From Clostridiales bacterium (GTDB lineage: Bacteria; Bacillota; Clostridia; Lachnospirales; Lachnospiraceae), in the NCBI GenBank assembly GCA_021204025.1, contig JAJQAC010000081.1:1-62082 (forward strand): DNA of 62,082 bases. The letters run 5' to 3'. Made by a program: the position numbers and the translations under genes. Within the stretch, counting starts at the first letter, position 1; the number at the start of each line of letters is the position of its first letter. Below, in pieces: positions 1 to 8,805 of this stretch. Under the pieces are notes generated by a model. That model made no database searches and had not been told where the DNA came from. It saw only the letters and a list, made by a program, of their open reading frames with translations.

Positions 1-257
1 CCTGAATCAAGGCTTTGAGAGGATTTGAATTCAATTCAACTGTCGAAGACCCGAATTCCGCAATAAACATCGCTGAAACCGGATCATAAAATGGGGGATT
101 TCCTGTGAAAACAGATTAAAAACTTACTCTTTTTTTATAAAGTTCCACTTTGTTTTCCCGTTAACTTTGGTAAAATATAGTTAAGTTAATAAATAAAAAG
201 AAAGTTGAGACAGAGACAGGAAACGCTGAAAATTTTATAGAGAAGGAGATGGCACAG

Positions 258-488
258 ATGAGTGAGGTCAACGTAAGATTTCAGACGATGGATGATATGA
301 TTGACTTTCTCAGAAAAGTAGAAAAGTATCCTTATCGAATGCGGTTAAACTGCGGTAATGTCGTCCTGAATGCCAAATCTCTCTTATGCGTTGTATATAT
401 TGGAATCAATCAGGCGGCAAACCTGGTGGTCAGTACAGATGACTGTAATGATCTTTGCCGCGACATTGAACGCTACATCGTAGCGTGA
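258..488 (+). CDS. HPr-like small protein lacking the phosphorylatable histidine
   Basis: This 76-residue protein has the size and secondary-structure pattern of the PTS phosphocarrier HPr family, with a central AKSLL segment of the kind found after the active-site loop of HPr. The N-terminal region where HPr carries its HARPA active-site histidine reads RKVEKYPYRMRL, with no histidine, so phosphotransfer is unlikely; a regulatory or orphan role is inference. The ATG at 258 is chosen because AAGGAG at 243-248 lies nine bases upstream, whereas the ATG at 249 abuts that site. It is monocistronic and is followed by a hairpin terminator. Confidence 0.7.
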   Translation: MSEVNVRFQTMDDMIDFLRKVEKYPYRMRLNCGNVVLNAKSLLCVVYIGINQAANLVVSTDDCNDLCRDIERYIVA

Positions 489-527
489 TGACTCAGGCAC
501 TCTCAATTTTATTGTCCCCCATACTGA

Positions 528-556
528 GCAGAATGGCGTTTCGCCGTTCTGCTTTT
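528..556 (+). terminator. Terminator hairpin after the HPr-like gene
   Basis: An 11-bp stem (528-538 with 542-552, one G-T pair) closes a three-base loop and is followed by a short T run. It is also the first hairpin of the repeat element described separately. Confidence 0.6.
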
Positions 557-733
557 GTATTCCATAGGAAAATGCGTCCTATGGAATACAAAGCCCTCCG
601 GGCAGGAGCGCACTGCGGCGGAATGGAAGATGTCGCTGTCGCGTCTACGCTCCTCTCCGGTCGTTGCTAAACGTGTGCCACCGGCACACAGCAACCGCTG
701 CAGGCGGAGAATTTCGCTTTGCGAAATTCTATA

Positions 734-767
734 TTATGCACACGGGCGGATATGGAAATTTGGCAGC
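734..767 (+). repeat. Dispersed post-hairpin repeat, copy A
   Basis: This 34-base sequence beginning TTATGCACACGGGCGG recurs at 51784-51817 with one mismatch, and in more diverged form at 31164 and 39584. Every copy lies directly downstream of a hairpin on the same strand. Confidence 0.65.
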
Positions 768-861
768 GGAAGCTGCATGCAAGGTCGGAGATTGACGGAA
801 GCAAAATCTTTGATTATAATGGAAAACAGACAAGATCAATAAGACATGGGAGAAAGGTTTT

Positions 862-1653
862 ATGAAAAAGGGTATCGTCAGTTTTGATATGGATATGACA
901 CTTCTGGATCATAAAGATTATAAAGTACCGGAAAGCGCGCTGCGGGCGCTGGAACTGCTGCGTGAAAATTATTATATTGTAGTTGTTACCGGGCGGGACA
1001 TGGATTCCGCGTACAGCGCCGGACTTCTGGATCATATAGATCCGGACGCGGTCATTCATCAGAACGGGACCAAGATCACAGTCGGGGACCGGCTGATTTA
1101 TGAACATCGGATGGATCCCGGGCTGGTAGAGCAACTGGTCCGTTATGCGGAGGGAAAACCTTTTGCAATCGGAGCAACTGTGGACGGCCATGATTATTAT
1201 GTGAATCCGCAGTATGTAACGATTCATGATATGCTGCGGTGGAAAAGTTCCATCCGTTCGTTTGCTGATCCGGATGAGATTGGTAAGCTGCCGGTGCGGA
1301 CGATGGTGTATATGGGTCCGGTCATATGGGCCAGCCGGATCGAACAGACATTTCCGGCAGTGAAACTTCCGCTCTTTGCGGCAAAGACCGGAGCGGACGT
1401 GATCGAGATATGCGCGTCCAAGGCAGAGGGTCTGCGCCGCCTGTGCGAATATTTTCATATTGATATCAGGGATACCATCGCTTTTGGGGACAGCATGAAT
1501 GATTATGAGATCGTGAAAGCAGCCGGGATCGGCGTTGCGATGGGGAACGGGTTTCCTGATCTGAAAGCGGCCGCGGATTATGTGACGGCGCCGATCGGAG
1601 ATGACGGAGTGTGGAAAGCCTGCGTTGCGCTGGATCTGATCGGATCAAAATGA
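862..1653 (+). CDS. Cof-type HAD-superfamily phosphatase
   Basis: The 263-residue product has the HAD motif I DMDMT (D9, D11, T13), with the nucleophilic aspartate and acid-base aspartate, and a C-terminal GDSMND motif IV at residues 209-214 that binds magnesium. Size and the long cap between motifs fit subclass IIB (Cof/YidA), cytosolic enzymes that dephosphorylate sugar phosphates or other small phosphorylated metabolites. The substrate cannot be told from sequence. GAGAAAGG lies just before the ATG. The aminopeptidase gene follows 36 bp later in the same direction, so the two may be cotranscribed. Confidence 0.88.
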   Translation: MKKGIVSFDMDMTLLDHKDYKVPESALRALELLRENYYIVVVTGRDMDSAYSAGLLDHIDPDAVIHQNGTKITVGDRLIYEHRMDPGLVEQLVRYAEGKPFAIGATVDGHDYYVNPQYVTIHDMLRWKSSIRSFADPDEIGKLPVRTMVYMGPVIWASRIEQTFPAVKLPLFAAKTGADVIEICASKAEGLRRLCEYFHIDIRDTIAFGDSMNDYEIVKAAGIGVAMGNGFPDLKAAADYVTAPIGDDGVWKACVALDLIGSK

Positions 1654-1689
1654 GATTAAGGGCAAAAGTATTTGAATGAGGTGTAGCAT

Positions 1690-3504
1690 ATGTTAAATGT
1701 AGGAGAGAGATTAAAGAAGCTGCGGCTGTATATGCAGGAGAGAAGGATTGACGCATATCTGGTTCCCACATCGGATTATCATGATTCGGAATACGTGGGG
1801 GAACATTTCGCATGCCGCAGGTTTATCACGGGGTTTACAGGTTCAGCCGGGACAGCTCTGATTACCCGGAACTGGGCCGGACTATGGACAGACGGGCGTT
1901 ATTATATCCAGGCCGCGGCAGAACTGGCGGGGAGTGGGATTACACTGATGAAAGAAGGCATGGAGGGAGTGCCGACAGTCAGTGAATTTATCGAGCAGGA
2001 TCTGCCAAATTACGGAACGCTGGGATTTGACGGGCGCGTGATCAGCGCGAAGATGGGAGAAGAACTGGAGCAGCGGCTGGGGAAAAAACATATTACTCTG
2101 GCGTCTACCGAAGATCTGATCGGTGAGATCTGGGAAGACCGCCCCAGGATATCTGCGGAGCCGGTATGGATACTGAAGGATGGCTGCGCAGGGAAGTCAG
2201 CTTCGGAGAAGATAGAAGAACTGCGCGGCGATATGCGGAAAAAGCAGGCCGATGTTCATCTCATCACGTCACTGGACGATATCGCCTGGCTCTTAAATAT
2301 CCGGGGAAATGACGTTGCCTGCAATCCGGTGGCTTTGTGCTATGCGGCTGCGACGCCGGAGCGGTTTTATCTGTTCATCAATCCGAAAAAGATTACAGAA
2401 GAGACGGAGATCTATCTGCGGAGTTTGGGCGTTACGCTTGCTCCGTATCAGGAAATTTATACGTTTGCCGCGGATCTTCAGGGGAAATCGATTTTGCTGG
2501 AGAAATCCAAAGTAAATTACGCAATTGTCCACAGCCTGGATCCATCCAATCATATCATAGACAGCATGAATCCGGTCACACTCCGTAAGATGCGAAAAAA
2601 TCTGACTGAGATTGAGAATATGAAAAAAGCTCATATCAAAGACGGAGTCGTCATGACAAAGTTTATCTACTGGCTGAAGCATCAGATCGGCAAAACGCCG
2701 ATCACGGAGTGTACGGCTGCTGAGCGTCTTGACTCGATGCGGCGGGAAGCGGGAGCATTGGATCTGAGTTTTGAGACGATATCGGCATATGGAGCAAACG
2801 CGGCCATGTGTCATTATCATGCAGAGCCGGGAAGCTGCGCGACGCTGCGGCCGGAAGGTCTGTATCTGGTAGATTCGGGGGGACAGTATCCGGACGGGAC
2901 GACAGACGTCACACGTACCATCGCGCTGGGACCGGTCACTGACGCTGAGAGGGAGCACTACACGTTGGTTTTGATAGGAATGCTGAGACTTTCCCGCGCG
3001 AAATTTATGAGCGGCTGCAGCGGAGAAGCTCTTGACCTGATTGCCCGCGAGCCTCTCTGGAGACGCGGCCTAGATTATAACCATGGCACGGGTCATGGAG
3101 TGGGGTTTGTCCTGAATGTCCATGAGCGACCCGTAACGATCCGATACAGACAGGGAGCAGCGGGCGTGCGGCCGGTTGCTTTCGAACCCGGTATGATCTG
3201 CTCGGATGAGCCTGGATTTTATCAGGAGGGAAGTCATGGGATCCGGACGGAAAATCTGCTTTTGTGTACAGAGGGAGAGAAAACAGAGTTCGGTCAGTTT
3301 TTAAGATTTGAGATGCTGACTTACGTGCCGATCGACCTGGAACCGGTTAATACGGCGCTCATGGAGCCGTGGGATATTGTGACATTAAATCTCTATCATG
3401 CAGATGTGTATGAGAAGATTTCACCCTGGCTGACAAAAGAGGAGGCGGAGTGGCTGAGAGAAGTGACTGCGCCGATTGGAGTTATCAATGAGAATGAGAA
3501 ATGA
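1690..3504 (+). CDS. Aminopeptidase P family metallopeptidase (M24B)
   Basis: The 604-residue protein has two creatinase-like N-terminal domains and a C-terminal pita-bread catalytic domain. Metal ligands of M24 enzymes are visible: two aspartates in DSGGQYPDGTTDVTRT (about residues 395-406), the histidine motif HGTGHGVG (about 470), and glutamates in DEPGFY and TENLLL (about 507 and 521). The family removes N-terminal residues preceding proline from peptides, usually with two manganese ions. The roughly 600-residue three-domain form is longer than the 440-residue E. coli enzyme and matches the long type common in Firmicutes and eukaryotes. It overlaps the start of the methyltransferase gene by 17 bases, suggesting translational coupling. 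Confidence 0.9.
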   Translation: MLNVGERLKKLRLYMQERRIDAYLVPTSDYHDSEYVGEHFACRRFITGFTGSAGTALITRNWAGLWTDGRYYIQAAAELAGSGITLMKEGMEGVPTVSEFIEQDLPNYGTLGFDGRVISAKMGEELEQRLGKKHITLASTEDLIGEIWEDRPRISAEPVWILKDGCAGKSASEKIEELRGDMRKKQADVHLITSLDDIAWLLNIRGNDVACNPVALCYAAATPERFYLFINPKKITEETEIYLRSLGVTLAPYQEIYTFAADLQGKSILLEKSKVNYAIVHSLDPSNHIIDSMNPVTLRKMRKNLTEIENMKKAHIKDGVVMTKFIYWLKHQIGKTPITECTAAERLDSMRREAGALDLSFETISAYGANAAMCHYHAEPGSCATLRPEGLYLVDSGGQYPDGTTDVTRTIALGPVTDAEREHYTLVLIGMLRLSRAKFMSGCSGEALDLIAREPLWRRGLDYNHGTGHGVGFVLNVHERPVTIRYRQGAAGVRPVAFEPGMICSDEPGFYQEGSHGIRTENLLLCTEGEKTEFGQFLRFEMLTYVPIDLEPVNTALMEPWDIVTLNLYHADVYEKISPWLTKEEAEWLREVTAPIGVINENEK

Positions 3505-4681
3505 TGATGGCAGGCCGGCGCGCAGGGAAGCACGTCCTGTTTCAGTATGTCCCGCAGCAAAGAGATGCGGCGGCTGTCAATATATTGAAATGCCCTACCC
3601 TGAGCAGTTGAGGAAAAAGCAGTCCGAGATGCAGTCCCTGTTTGGAAGTTTCTGTAAGGTACACCCGATGGTCGGGATGGATGATCCTTTTTATTATCGG
3701 AATAAAGTGCATGCGGTATTTGGATATCACAAGGGGCAGATCATTTCGGGGATTTATGAAGAAAATACACACCACATTGTCCCCATTGACCGCTGCATGA
3801 TCGAGGACCAGAAGTCAGATGAGATCATCGTGACGATACGGGGGCTTTTAAAGTCCTTTAAGATCCGGACTTATGATGAGGATACCGGTTACGGTCTGCT
3901 GCGGCATGTGCTGGTGCGCCGTGCCTTTGCGACAGGGGAGATCATGGTGGTACTGGTGACCCGATCCCCGGTATTTCCGTCAAAGAACCATTTTGTCGCA
4001 GCGCTCCGCGAGAGACATCCGGAGATCACAACCATCATTCAGAATATGAATGACCGCGATACCAGTATGGTTCTGGGTGACCGGGAACATGTTCTGTATG
4101 GGAAGGGATATATCGAAGATATCCTGTGCGGCTGCCGGTTCCGCATCTCCGCAAAATCCTTTTATCAGGTCAATCCGGTTCAGGCAGAGAGACTCTACAC
4201 GAAAGCGCTGGAGCTGGCCGGACTCACAGGGAGAGAGACTGTTCTTGACGCCTATTGCGGCATCGGAACGATCGGTATCATCGCCGCGAACCGCGCCCGT
4301 CAGGTATACGGCGTAGAACTCAATCCGGACGCGGTTGGCGACGCGATCTGCAACGCGAAACTCAACGGAATCCGTAATATCCGGTTTTATCAGAATGATG
4401 CTACCAGGTTTATGACGCAGATGGCGCAAAGCGGGGATACCGTTGATGTCGTCCTGATGGATCCGCCGCGCAGCGGCAGCACGGAAGAATTTATCCATGC
4501 AATTAAAGCTGTCCGGGCAAAAAAGGTGGTTTATATTTCCTGCGGACCGGATACCCTGGCGAGAGATCTGAAGGTATTTCGCAGGGAAGGGTATCGGGCA
4601 GAGGGCGTGTGGCTATATGATATGTTCCCGGCGACCGGGCATACAGAATGCGCTACATTAATCGAGAGGACAGGAGCATAA
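3488..4681 (+). CDS. 23S rRNA (uracil-5-)-methyltransferase, RlmD/RumA family
   Basis: The 397-residue protein carries the four cysteines of the RumA-type 4Fe-4S cluster (C21, C27, C30 in CxxxxxCGGC, and C103), an S-adenosylmethionine-binding segment DAYCGIGTIG, the motif MDPPRSG and a catalytic cysteine C352 in YISCGPDTLARDL. The family methylates specific uridines in 23S rRNA at C5. There is no TRAM domain before the cysteine cluster, as in shorter Firmicutes members. The ATG at 3488 is preferred because GGAG lies at 3478-3481; a TTG at 3476 would add four residues. Whether the target is U1939, U747 or both cannot be decided here. Confidence 0.88.
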   Translation: MRMRNDDGRPARREARPVSVCPAAKRCGGCQYIEMPYPEQLRKKQSEMQSLFGSFCKVHPMVGMDDPFYYRNKVHAVFGYHKGQIISGIYEENTHHIVPIDRCMIEDQKSDEIIVTIRGLLKSFKIRTYDEDTGYGLLRHVLVRRAFATGEIMVVLVTRSPVFPSKNHFVAALRERHPEITTIIQNMNDRDTSMVLGDREHVLYGKGYIEDILCGCRFRISAKSFYQVNPVQAERLYTKALELAGLTGRETVLDAYCGIGTIGIIAANRARQVYGVELNPDAVGDAICNAKLNGIRNIRFYQNDATRFMTQMAQSGDTVDVVLMDPPRSGSTEEFIHAIKAVRAKKVVYISCGPDTLARDLKVFRREGYRAEGVWLYDMFPATGHTECATLIERTGA

Positions 4682-4760
4682 AAAATAGCGGGGAAATTCC
4701 CCGCCGTTCGGTGGACCAAGGTCTTGCGACTGGCCCGATGAGTAATCATCACCATTGGTT
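4680..4760 (-). ncRNA. Candidate small RNA with three-way junction and terminator
   Basis: On the minus strand a promoter at 4764-4792 would start an RNA of about 80 nt. Its 5' part folds into a compact junction: a closing stem pairs 4713-4719 with 4755-4761, enclosing a five-pair hairpin (4737-4741/4746-4750) and a three-pair hairpin (4721-4723/4728-4730). The 3' end is a GC-rich hairpin, GCGGGGA with TCCCCGC, followed by TATTTTTT on the minus strand, a typical intrinsic terminator. I do not recognise it as a known RNA family. It lies between convergent or unrelated genes and has no plausible coding frame. Confidence 0.5.
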
Positions 4761-4763
4761 CTT

Positions 4764-4792
4764 AATCTAAACCATATTTACAGAGTTGTCAA
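4764..4792 (-). promoter_or_regulatory. Sigma-A type promoter for the minus-strand RNA
   Basis: On the minus strand TTGACA (4787-4792) is separated by exactly 17 bases from TAGATT (4764-4769). The -35 matches consensus in all six positions and the -10 in four. Confidence 0.6.
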
Positions 4793-4877
4793 TCGGAATT
4801 TTTCCACAAGTTGTGGAATATTTAAAGTGAAAACAGCATTTTTGAGGTCACAAATTGTGATCTCAGAAATTACTAAT

Positions 4878-4984
4878 AAGCGTTGTGTCAAAAAATAAAA
4901 AAATTGACGCAACGCTTGTTTTCTGCTATGAAGTGTGCTAATATGAACGCAGCGTCAAAAAGTAAAAAAATTGACAAAACGCTT
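4878..4984 (+). promoter_or_regulatory. Promoter and duplicated palindromic operator of the AbiE pair
   Basis: Two related inverted repeats lie upstream of the antitoxin gene. The first pairs AAGCGTTgtGTCAA (4878-4891) with TTGACgcAACGCTT (4904-4917). The second has AGCGTCAA (4951-4958) and TTGACaaaaCGCTT (4971-4984). TTGACG at 4904-4909, inside the first palindrome, and TATGAA at 4927-4932 form a promoter with a 17-base spacer. AbiEi antitoxins are known to repress their own operons by binding inverted repeats, so these are the expected operators. Confidence 0.7.
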
Positions 4985-5001
4985 GAAGGGAGGCGAGGCT
5001 C

Positions 5002-5718
5002 ATGTGGACTAATCAGGCGTTAGGAAATCTTTCAGATAAAAAAATATACTCTCGTGAAGAACTGTTTCAAATTTTTTGTGCTGAAAAAGAAGATTTGAGC
5101 GAGAGTACGTTTCGATGGGCATTGTACAATCTGCAAAAAGAACAGCAGCTCTTTCGCGTGGATTACAATGCGTATGTAACGGTTCAGCAGGAGGAACTTC
5201 CTGTGTACAGACCGGTTTATTCTGACAGAGGTATGGAAGTCAGAGAAAAGCTGGAAGATAAATATCCAGAGCTTACTTTTGTTATTTTTGAAAGTGTTCT
5301 ACTAAATGAGTTTTTAAATCACCAGATTGCCCAGAATACGGTATATGTGCAGGTGGAAAAGGATGTGAGTTCTTACATCTTTGAGGAATTACAACAGGAA
5401 TATACCGGAAGTGTGCTTTACAAACCGGGGAAAAAAGAATTTGAGAGATATTGGACGAGAGACTGTATTGTGGTTTTGGAGTTGGTCAGTCAGGCTCCGA
5501 TCTCAGAGGAGAAGCCGCATGAAATGACTGCAGAGAAGCTGCTGGTGGATATTGTGGCAGAAAAAAGTATTGCGACAACATTCAGCCCATCGGAGGTTCC
5601 TTTTATATATGCGAGCATGATAGAAAGCTATCAGGTGGAACGCAGAAGATTGAATCGGTATGCAGGACGCAGAGGGAAAACAGGGTTGGTAAAGAAATAT
5701 GCGGGAGGAAGAACGTAA
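5002..5718 (+). CDS. AbiEi-like antitoxin / transcriptional regulator
   Basis: The 238-residue protein has an N-terminal winged-helix-like segment (about residues 1-65, with REELFQIFCAEKEDLSEST typical of a helix-turn-helix) and a C-terminal alpha/beta domain (FVIFESVLLNEFLNHQ) of the DUF6577/AbiEi_C type. It precedes and overlaps an AbiEii-type nucleotidyltransferase gene, the standard antitoxin-toxin order of type IV systems. The role is inferred from family and context: repress the operon and counter the toxin. GGGAGGCGAGG precedes the ATG. The gene is clearly more AT-rich than the flanking housekeeping genes, which suggests acquisition by transfer. Confidence 0.75.
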   Translation: MWTNQALGNLSDKKIYSREELFQIFCAEKEDLSESTFRWALYNLQKEQQLFRVDYNAYVTVQQEELPVYRPVYSDRGMEVREKLEDKYPELTFVIFESVLLNEFLNHQIAQNTVYVQVEKDVSSYIFEELQQEYTGSVLYKPGKKEFERYWTRDCIVVLELVSQAPISEEKPHEMTAEKLLVDIVAEKSIATTFSPSEVPFIYASMIESYQVERRRLNRYAGRRGKTGLVKKYAGGRT

Positions 5719-5719
5719 G

Positions 5720-6778
5720 ATGCTATCAAGAACTATGTACACATCAGAGTATATCAACGACCTGTATAAGAAAACAGGGAATGACCCCACCCTACTTGAA
5801 AGAGTGGTTTATGCATTTGGTCTTTTGGAAGCGATTAAGCGGGTCGGACTTCCGTTTTGCTTTAAGGGTGGAACCGCTCTCATTTTGTTGCTTGACCGTC
5901 CAAGGAGATTGAGTACTGATATCGACATTATCGTGGAGCCGGGAACGGATATCGACGATTATATCCGCAGGGCGGGAGAAATATTTCCTTTTCTGGAAGT
6001 AGAGGAACATGTTCGCGTTGGCAAGAATGATATTGAGAAGAGACATTTCAAATTTAAGTATCGTTCACCAAGGAGCGAACGGGATGTCACCATTTTGCTG
6101 GATGTTTTATTTGAAAAGATACAGTACAAAATGTGTATTTTAAAGCCGATAAAAAATGAGCTGCTTTTGACAGAGGGAGAAGATCTTTCTGTCAGCATTC
6201 TAAATGTCAATGGCATCCTTGGAGATAAGATGACGGCGTTTGCGCCATATACAACGGGAATTCCGTTTGGAGTGGATAAGGAATTGGAGGTAATCAAGCA
6301 GCTTTATGATTGCGCTTCTTTGTTTGATGCAATGACAGATTTTAGTGAAGTTTGCGAATCCTACCATCGGATTGTCTATTCGGAGATTGCATACAGAGGG
6401 CTTTCCATTTCAGCAGAGGATGTGTTGAAGGATACCATTAACGGGTGTCTCTGTATCGCAAGCAGAGGAATTCCTAATGGGGAAGATTATACATATTTCA
6501 AGGATGGTATCTCCAGAATCAGGAACCACATTATTGGAAGCCGGTTTGGCGGAGATGTTTCTGGGGCATATGCTGGAAAAGTGATGTATCTTGCGGCAGC
6601 GATGTTGACCGGGCAGGAAACTCTGATTAAAATTAATGATCCCGGAGAATATGCTGGACAGAAACTTGGAATAGAAAAACCAAAGAGATTCTTTTATATG
6701 CGCATCGTGGATCCGGTTTCCTATGGGTATCTTATTGAGGCTACTAAGCTCCTGCAAGGAACCGAGTTTGTCTTATAA
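5720..6778 (+). CDS. AbiEii/AbiGii family nucleotidyltransferase toxin
   Basis: The 352-residue product has the minimal nucleotidyltransferase signature FKGGTALILLLDRPRRLSTDIDI, that is a GG-T/S motif followed by the S-x-D-x-D catalytic pair, near residues 47-70, and an LGDKMTAF segment conserved in this family. AbiEii toxins are GTP-binding nucleotidyltransferases that arrest growth and can abort phage infection. The ATG at 5720 is chosen because GGGAGGA at 5703-5709 lies ten bases before it; it starts one base after the antitoxin stop codon. All catalytic residues appear intact, so the system is probably active. Confidence 0.85.
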   Translation: MLSRTMYTSEYINDLYKKTGNDPTLLERVVYAFGLLEAIKRVGLPFCFKGGTALILLLDRPRRLSTDIDIIVEPGTDIDDYIRRAGEIFPFLEVEEHVRVGKNDIEKRHFKFKYRSPRSERDVTILLDVLFEKIQYKMCILKPIKNELLLTEGEDLSVSILNVNGILGDKMTAFAPYTTGIPFGVDKELEVIKQLYDCASLFDAMTDFSEVCESYHRIVYSEIAYRGLSISAEDVLKDTINGCLCIASRGIPNGEDYTYFKDGISRIRNHIIGSRFGGDVSGAYAGKVMYLAAAMLTGQETLIKINDPGEYAGQKLGIEKPKRFFYMRIVDPVSYGYLIEATKLLQGTEFVL

Positions 6779-6880
6779 AATCCGTTAAGTGATACGTCGA
6801 TATGTTTGCGCAGACAACCGATCTGCATGTGATATCAATATCATTTCTTGGTGCCATATCAAGGCTATAGTGGAAATAAA

Positions 6881-6931
6881 TAAAAAACAGGGACTTTTAC
6901 TACCTGGCAAAAAGCAGGTTAGTAAAAGTCC
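6881..6931 (-). terminator. Terminator of the ABC exporter gene
   Basis: A long inverted repeat (6891-6906 with 6915-6931, one bulged base) is followed on the minus strand by CTGTTTTTT. The reverse direction has only a short T stretch. Confidence 0.8.
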
Positions 6932-6987
6932 TTTCCTACGTTTTGACAAAACCAGCCGGATCTTTTCAGACAAAAACCGCCCGCGGC

Positions 6988-8715
6988 CTACCGCATATGA
7001 TACAGCTTTTCATAGATACCGCCCTTAGCCAGCAGCTCCGCGTGCGTGCCTTCCTCCGCGATGCCATCTTCATTTAACACAAGGATTCGCTGGGCGTTGC
7101 GGATGGTGGAAAGCCGGTGGGCGATCACCAGGGTTGTCCGGTTCTGGGCCAGCTTTTCCAGAGATTCCTGCACGATGCGCTCGCTTTCGTTATCCAGGGA
7201 CGAGGTGGCTTCGTCAAAGATCAGGATCGGCGGGTTTTTTAAGAAAACCCTGGCGATGGAGATGCGCTGCTTCTGACCGCCGGAGAGCTTGATGCCGCGC
7301 TGTCCGATGTCGGTCTCATAGCCCTGTGGGAGACTGGTGATAAACTCATGGGCGTTGGCGCTGATGGCGGCGGCGATGACTTCTTCCCGGGAGGCGTCCG
7401 GTTTACCGTAAAGAATATTTTCATAGACCGTGCCGGCAAATAAATAGACGTCCTGCTGGACGATGCCGATCTGTCTGCGCAGGCTGGTAAGTGTGAGCTT
7501 GCGGATGTCGGTGCCGTCGATGCGGATACAGCCGTCCGCGATATCATAAAAACGGGGGATCAGCGAGCAAAGGGTAGTCTTGCCGGCTCCGGAGGAACCG
7601 ACCAGGGCGACATAGCTGCCCGCCGGGATCTGCAGGGAGACATGATTGAGCACCTTTGGCGTATGGTCATTGTAGGCAAAGGAAACCTGCTCAAAGGCGA
7701 TATCACCGGCGAAAGGCTCTGCCTCTACGGCGTCCGGCGCGTCCTGGATATCCGGTTCGATGGCAAGGATCTCCAGAAATCGTTCATAACCGCTGTAGCC
7801 GTTCTGAAACTGTTCGGTGAAATTGATCAGAGTGCGGATCGGTTCGGTAAAAACGCTGATATATAACAGGAAAGTCAGCAGATCCGTTACAGACAGGTCA
7901 CCCCTGACGATCAGGTACGCGCCGGTTACGACCACCAGGACCTGAATCAGCGTGGCGAAACTTCCCATGCCGCCGTTATAAACCCCCATGAAGAAATAGC
8001 GTTCCTTCTTAGAATCCAGGAAGTCGTCGTTGCCTCTGGCAAATTTCCGGCATTCGATGTCCTCGTTGGCAAAGGATTTTACGACCCGGATACCGGAGAG
8101 GTTGTCTTCGATCTGCGCGTTGATTTCTGCCAGACGCGCCCGGTTTTTGCGCGCGGAGGCGAGCATATATCGATTGACGACCCAGGCGTAGACAGCCATG
8201 ACCGGAACCATGACAAAAGCCGCCAGCGCAAGCTGAGGACTGATCCTGGCGAGGATGACCAGCGCGCCGACGATTTTGATCAGTGAGATCAGGAGGTTCT
8301 CCGGACCGTGGTGTAAAAGCTCGGTGATATCAAACAGATCCGAAGTGATCCGGCTCATCAGCTGTCCGACCTTTTCATCGTCATAAAAAGAAAAGGACAG
8401 CTTCTGATAATGATAAAAGATCTGCGCGCGCATATCATATTCGATCTTCGCGCCCATTACATGTCCGTAGTAGGATACATAATAGCTGCAGTAGGCAGAC
8501 AAAAGCACCAGCGCCAGCATGAGTGCGCCCAGGAGCAGAATCTGATTCAGAGCTTCCTGCTGCGGCATGGTAATCACAGTCCCGGTGATGTGGCGGATCA
8601 CCAGCGGCAGCGCCAGAGCCGCGGCGGACTGCAGAAACGCAAAGAACATATCCGCCCAGAAGACGCCGAGATACGGGCGGTAATATTGAAGCAGCTTTCT
8701 TAAATTGTCTTTCAT
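6988..8715 (-). CDS. ABC exporter, fused membrane and ATP-binding domains
   Basis: The 575-residue protein has an N-terminal six-helix ABC transporter type 1 membrane domain and a C-terminal ATPase with Walker A GSSGAGKTT, signature LSGGQKQR, Walker B ILIFDEATSSLD and the switch histidine in VIAHRLSTI. Such half-transporters dimerise and export lipids, drugs or peptides; the substrate is not evident. The ATG at 8715 is preferred over upstream starts because GGAAGG lies nine bases before it, and the preceding residues look unlike a transporter N-terminus. It is transcribed alone, opposite to the recombinase gene, with its own promoter and terminator. Confidence 0.9.
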   Translation of the reverse strand: MKDNLRKLLQYYRPYLGVFWADMFFAFLQSAAALALPLVIRHITGTVITMPQQEALNQILLLGALMLALVLLSAYCSYYVSYYGHVMGAKIEYDMRAQIFYHYQKLSFSFYDDEKVGQLMSRITSDLFDITELLHHGPENLLISLIKIVGALVILARISPQLALAAFVMVPVMAVYAWVVNRYMLASARKNRARLAEINAQIEDNLSGIRVVKSFANEDIECRKFARGNDDFLDSKKERYFFMGVYNGGMGSFATLIQVLVVVTGAYLIVRGDLSVTDLLTFLLYISVFTEPIRTLINFTEQFQNGYSGYERFLEILAIEPDIQDAPDAVEAEPFAGDIAFEQVSFAYNDHTPKVLNHVSLQIPAGSYVALVGSSGAGKTTLCSLIPRFYDIADGCIRIDGTDIRKLTLTSLRRQIGIVQQDVYLFAGTVYENILYGKPDASREEVIAAAISANAHEFITSLPQGYETDIGQRGIKLSGGQKQRISIARVFLKNPPILIFDEATSSLDNESERIVQESLEKLAQNRTTLVIAHRLSTIRNAQRILVLNEDGIAEEGTHAELLAKGGIYEKLYHMR

Positions 8716-8805
8716 CTGAATAACCTTCCAAAATTTCTTTCTAAAATACTTTTCCTGTAAGTATTGGCTGTATCCTGGTGATGGTGAGCCAGGCAAACTT
8801 CTAAC

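Larger units (their letters stand above)
528..767. repeat. Hairpin-rich intergenic element (five consecutive stem-loops)
   Basis: Five inverted repeats follow each other with almost no gap. They are 528-538/542-552, a 16-bp stem 554-569/577-592, a CCGG plus AGGAGCG stem 598-610 with 648-660, a double stem 663-679 with 683-695, and a perfect 10-bp stem 708-717/721-730. The tail 734-767 is a dispersed repeat found again at 51784. Open reading frames exist on both strands here but follow the palindromes and have no convincing ribosome sites, so I treat the element as non-coding. It may be a MITE-like repeat or a structured RNA. Confidence 0.6.

Noticed and set aside
509-842. Small proteins encoded on both strands of the hairpin-rich element
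   Set aside because: The frames are by-products of palindromes, lack good ribosome sites and overlap each other on both strands.
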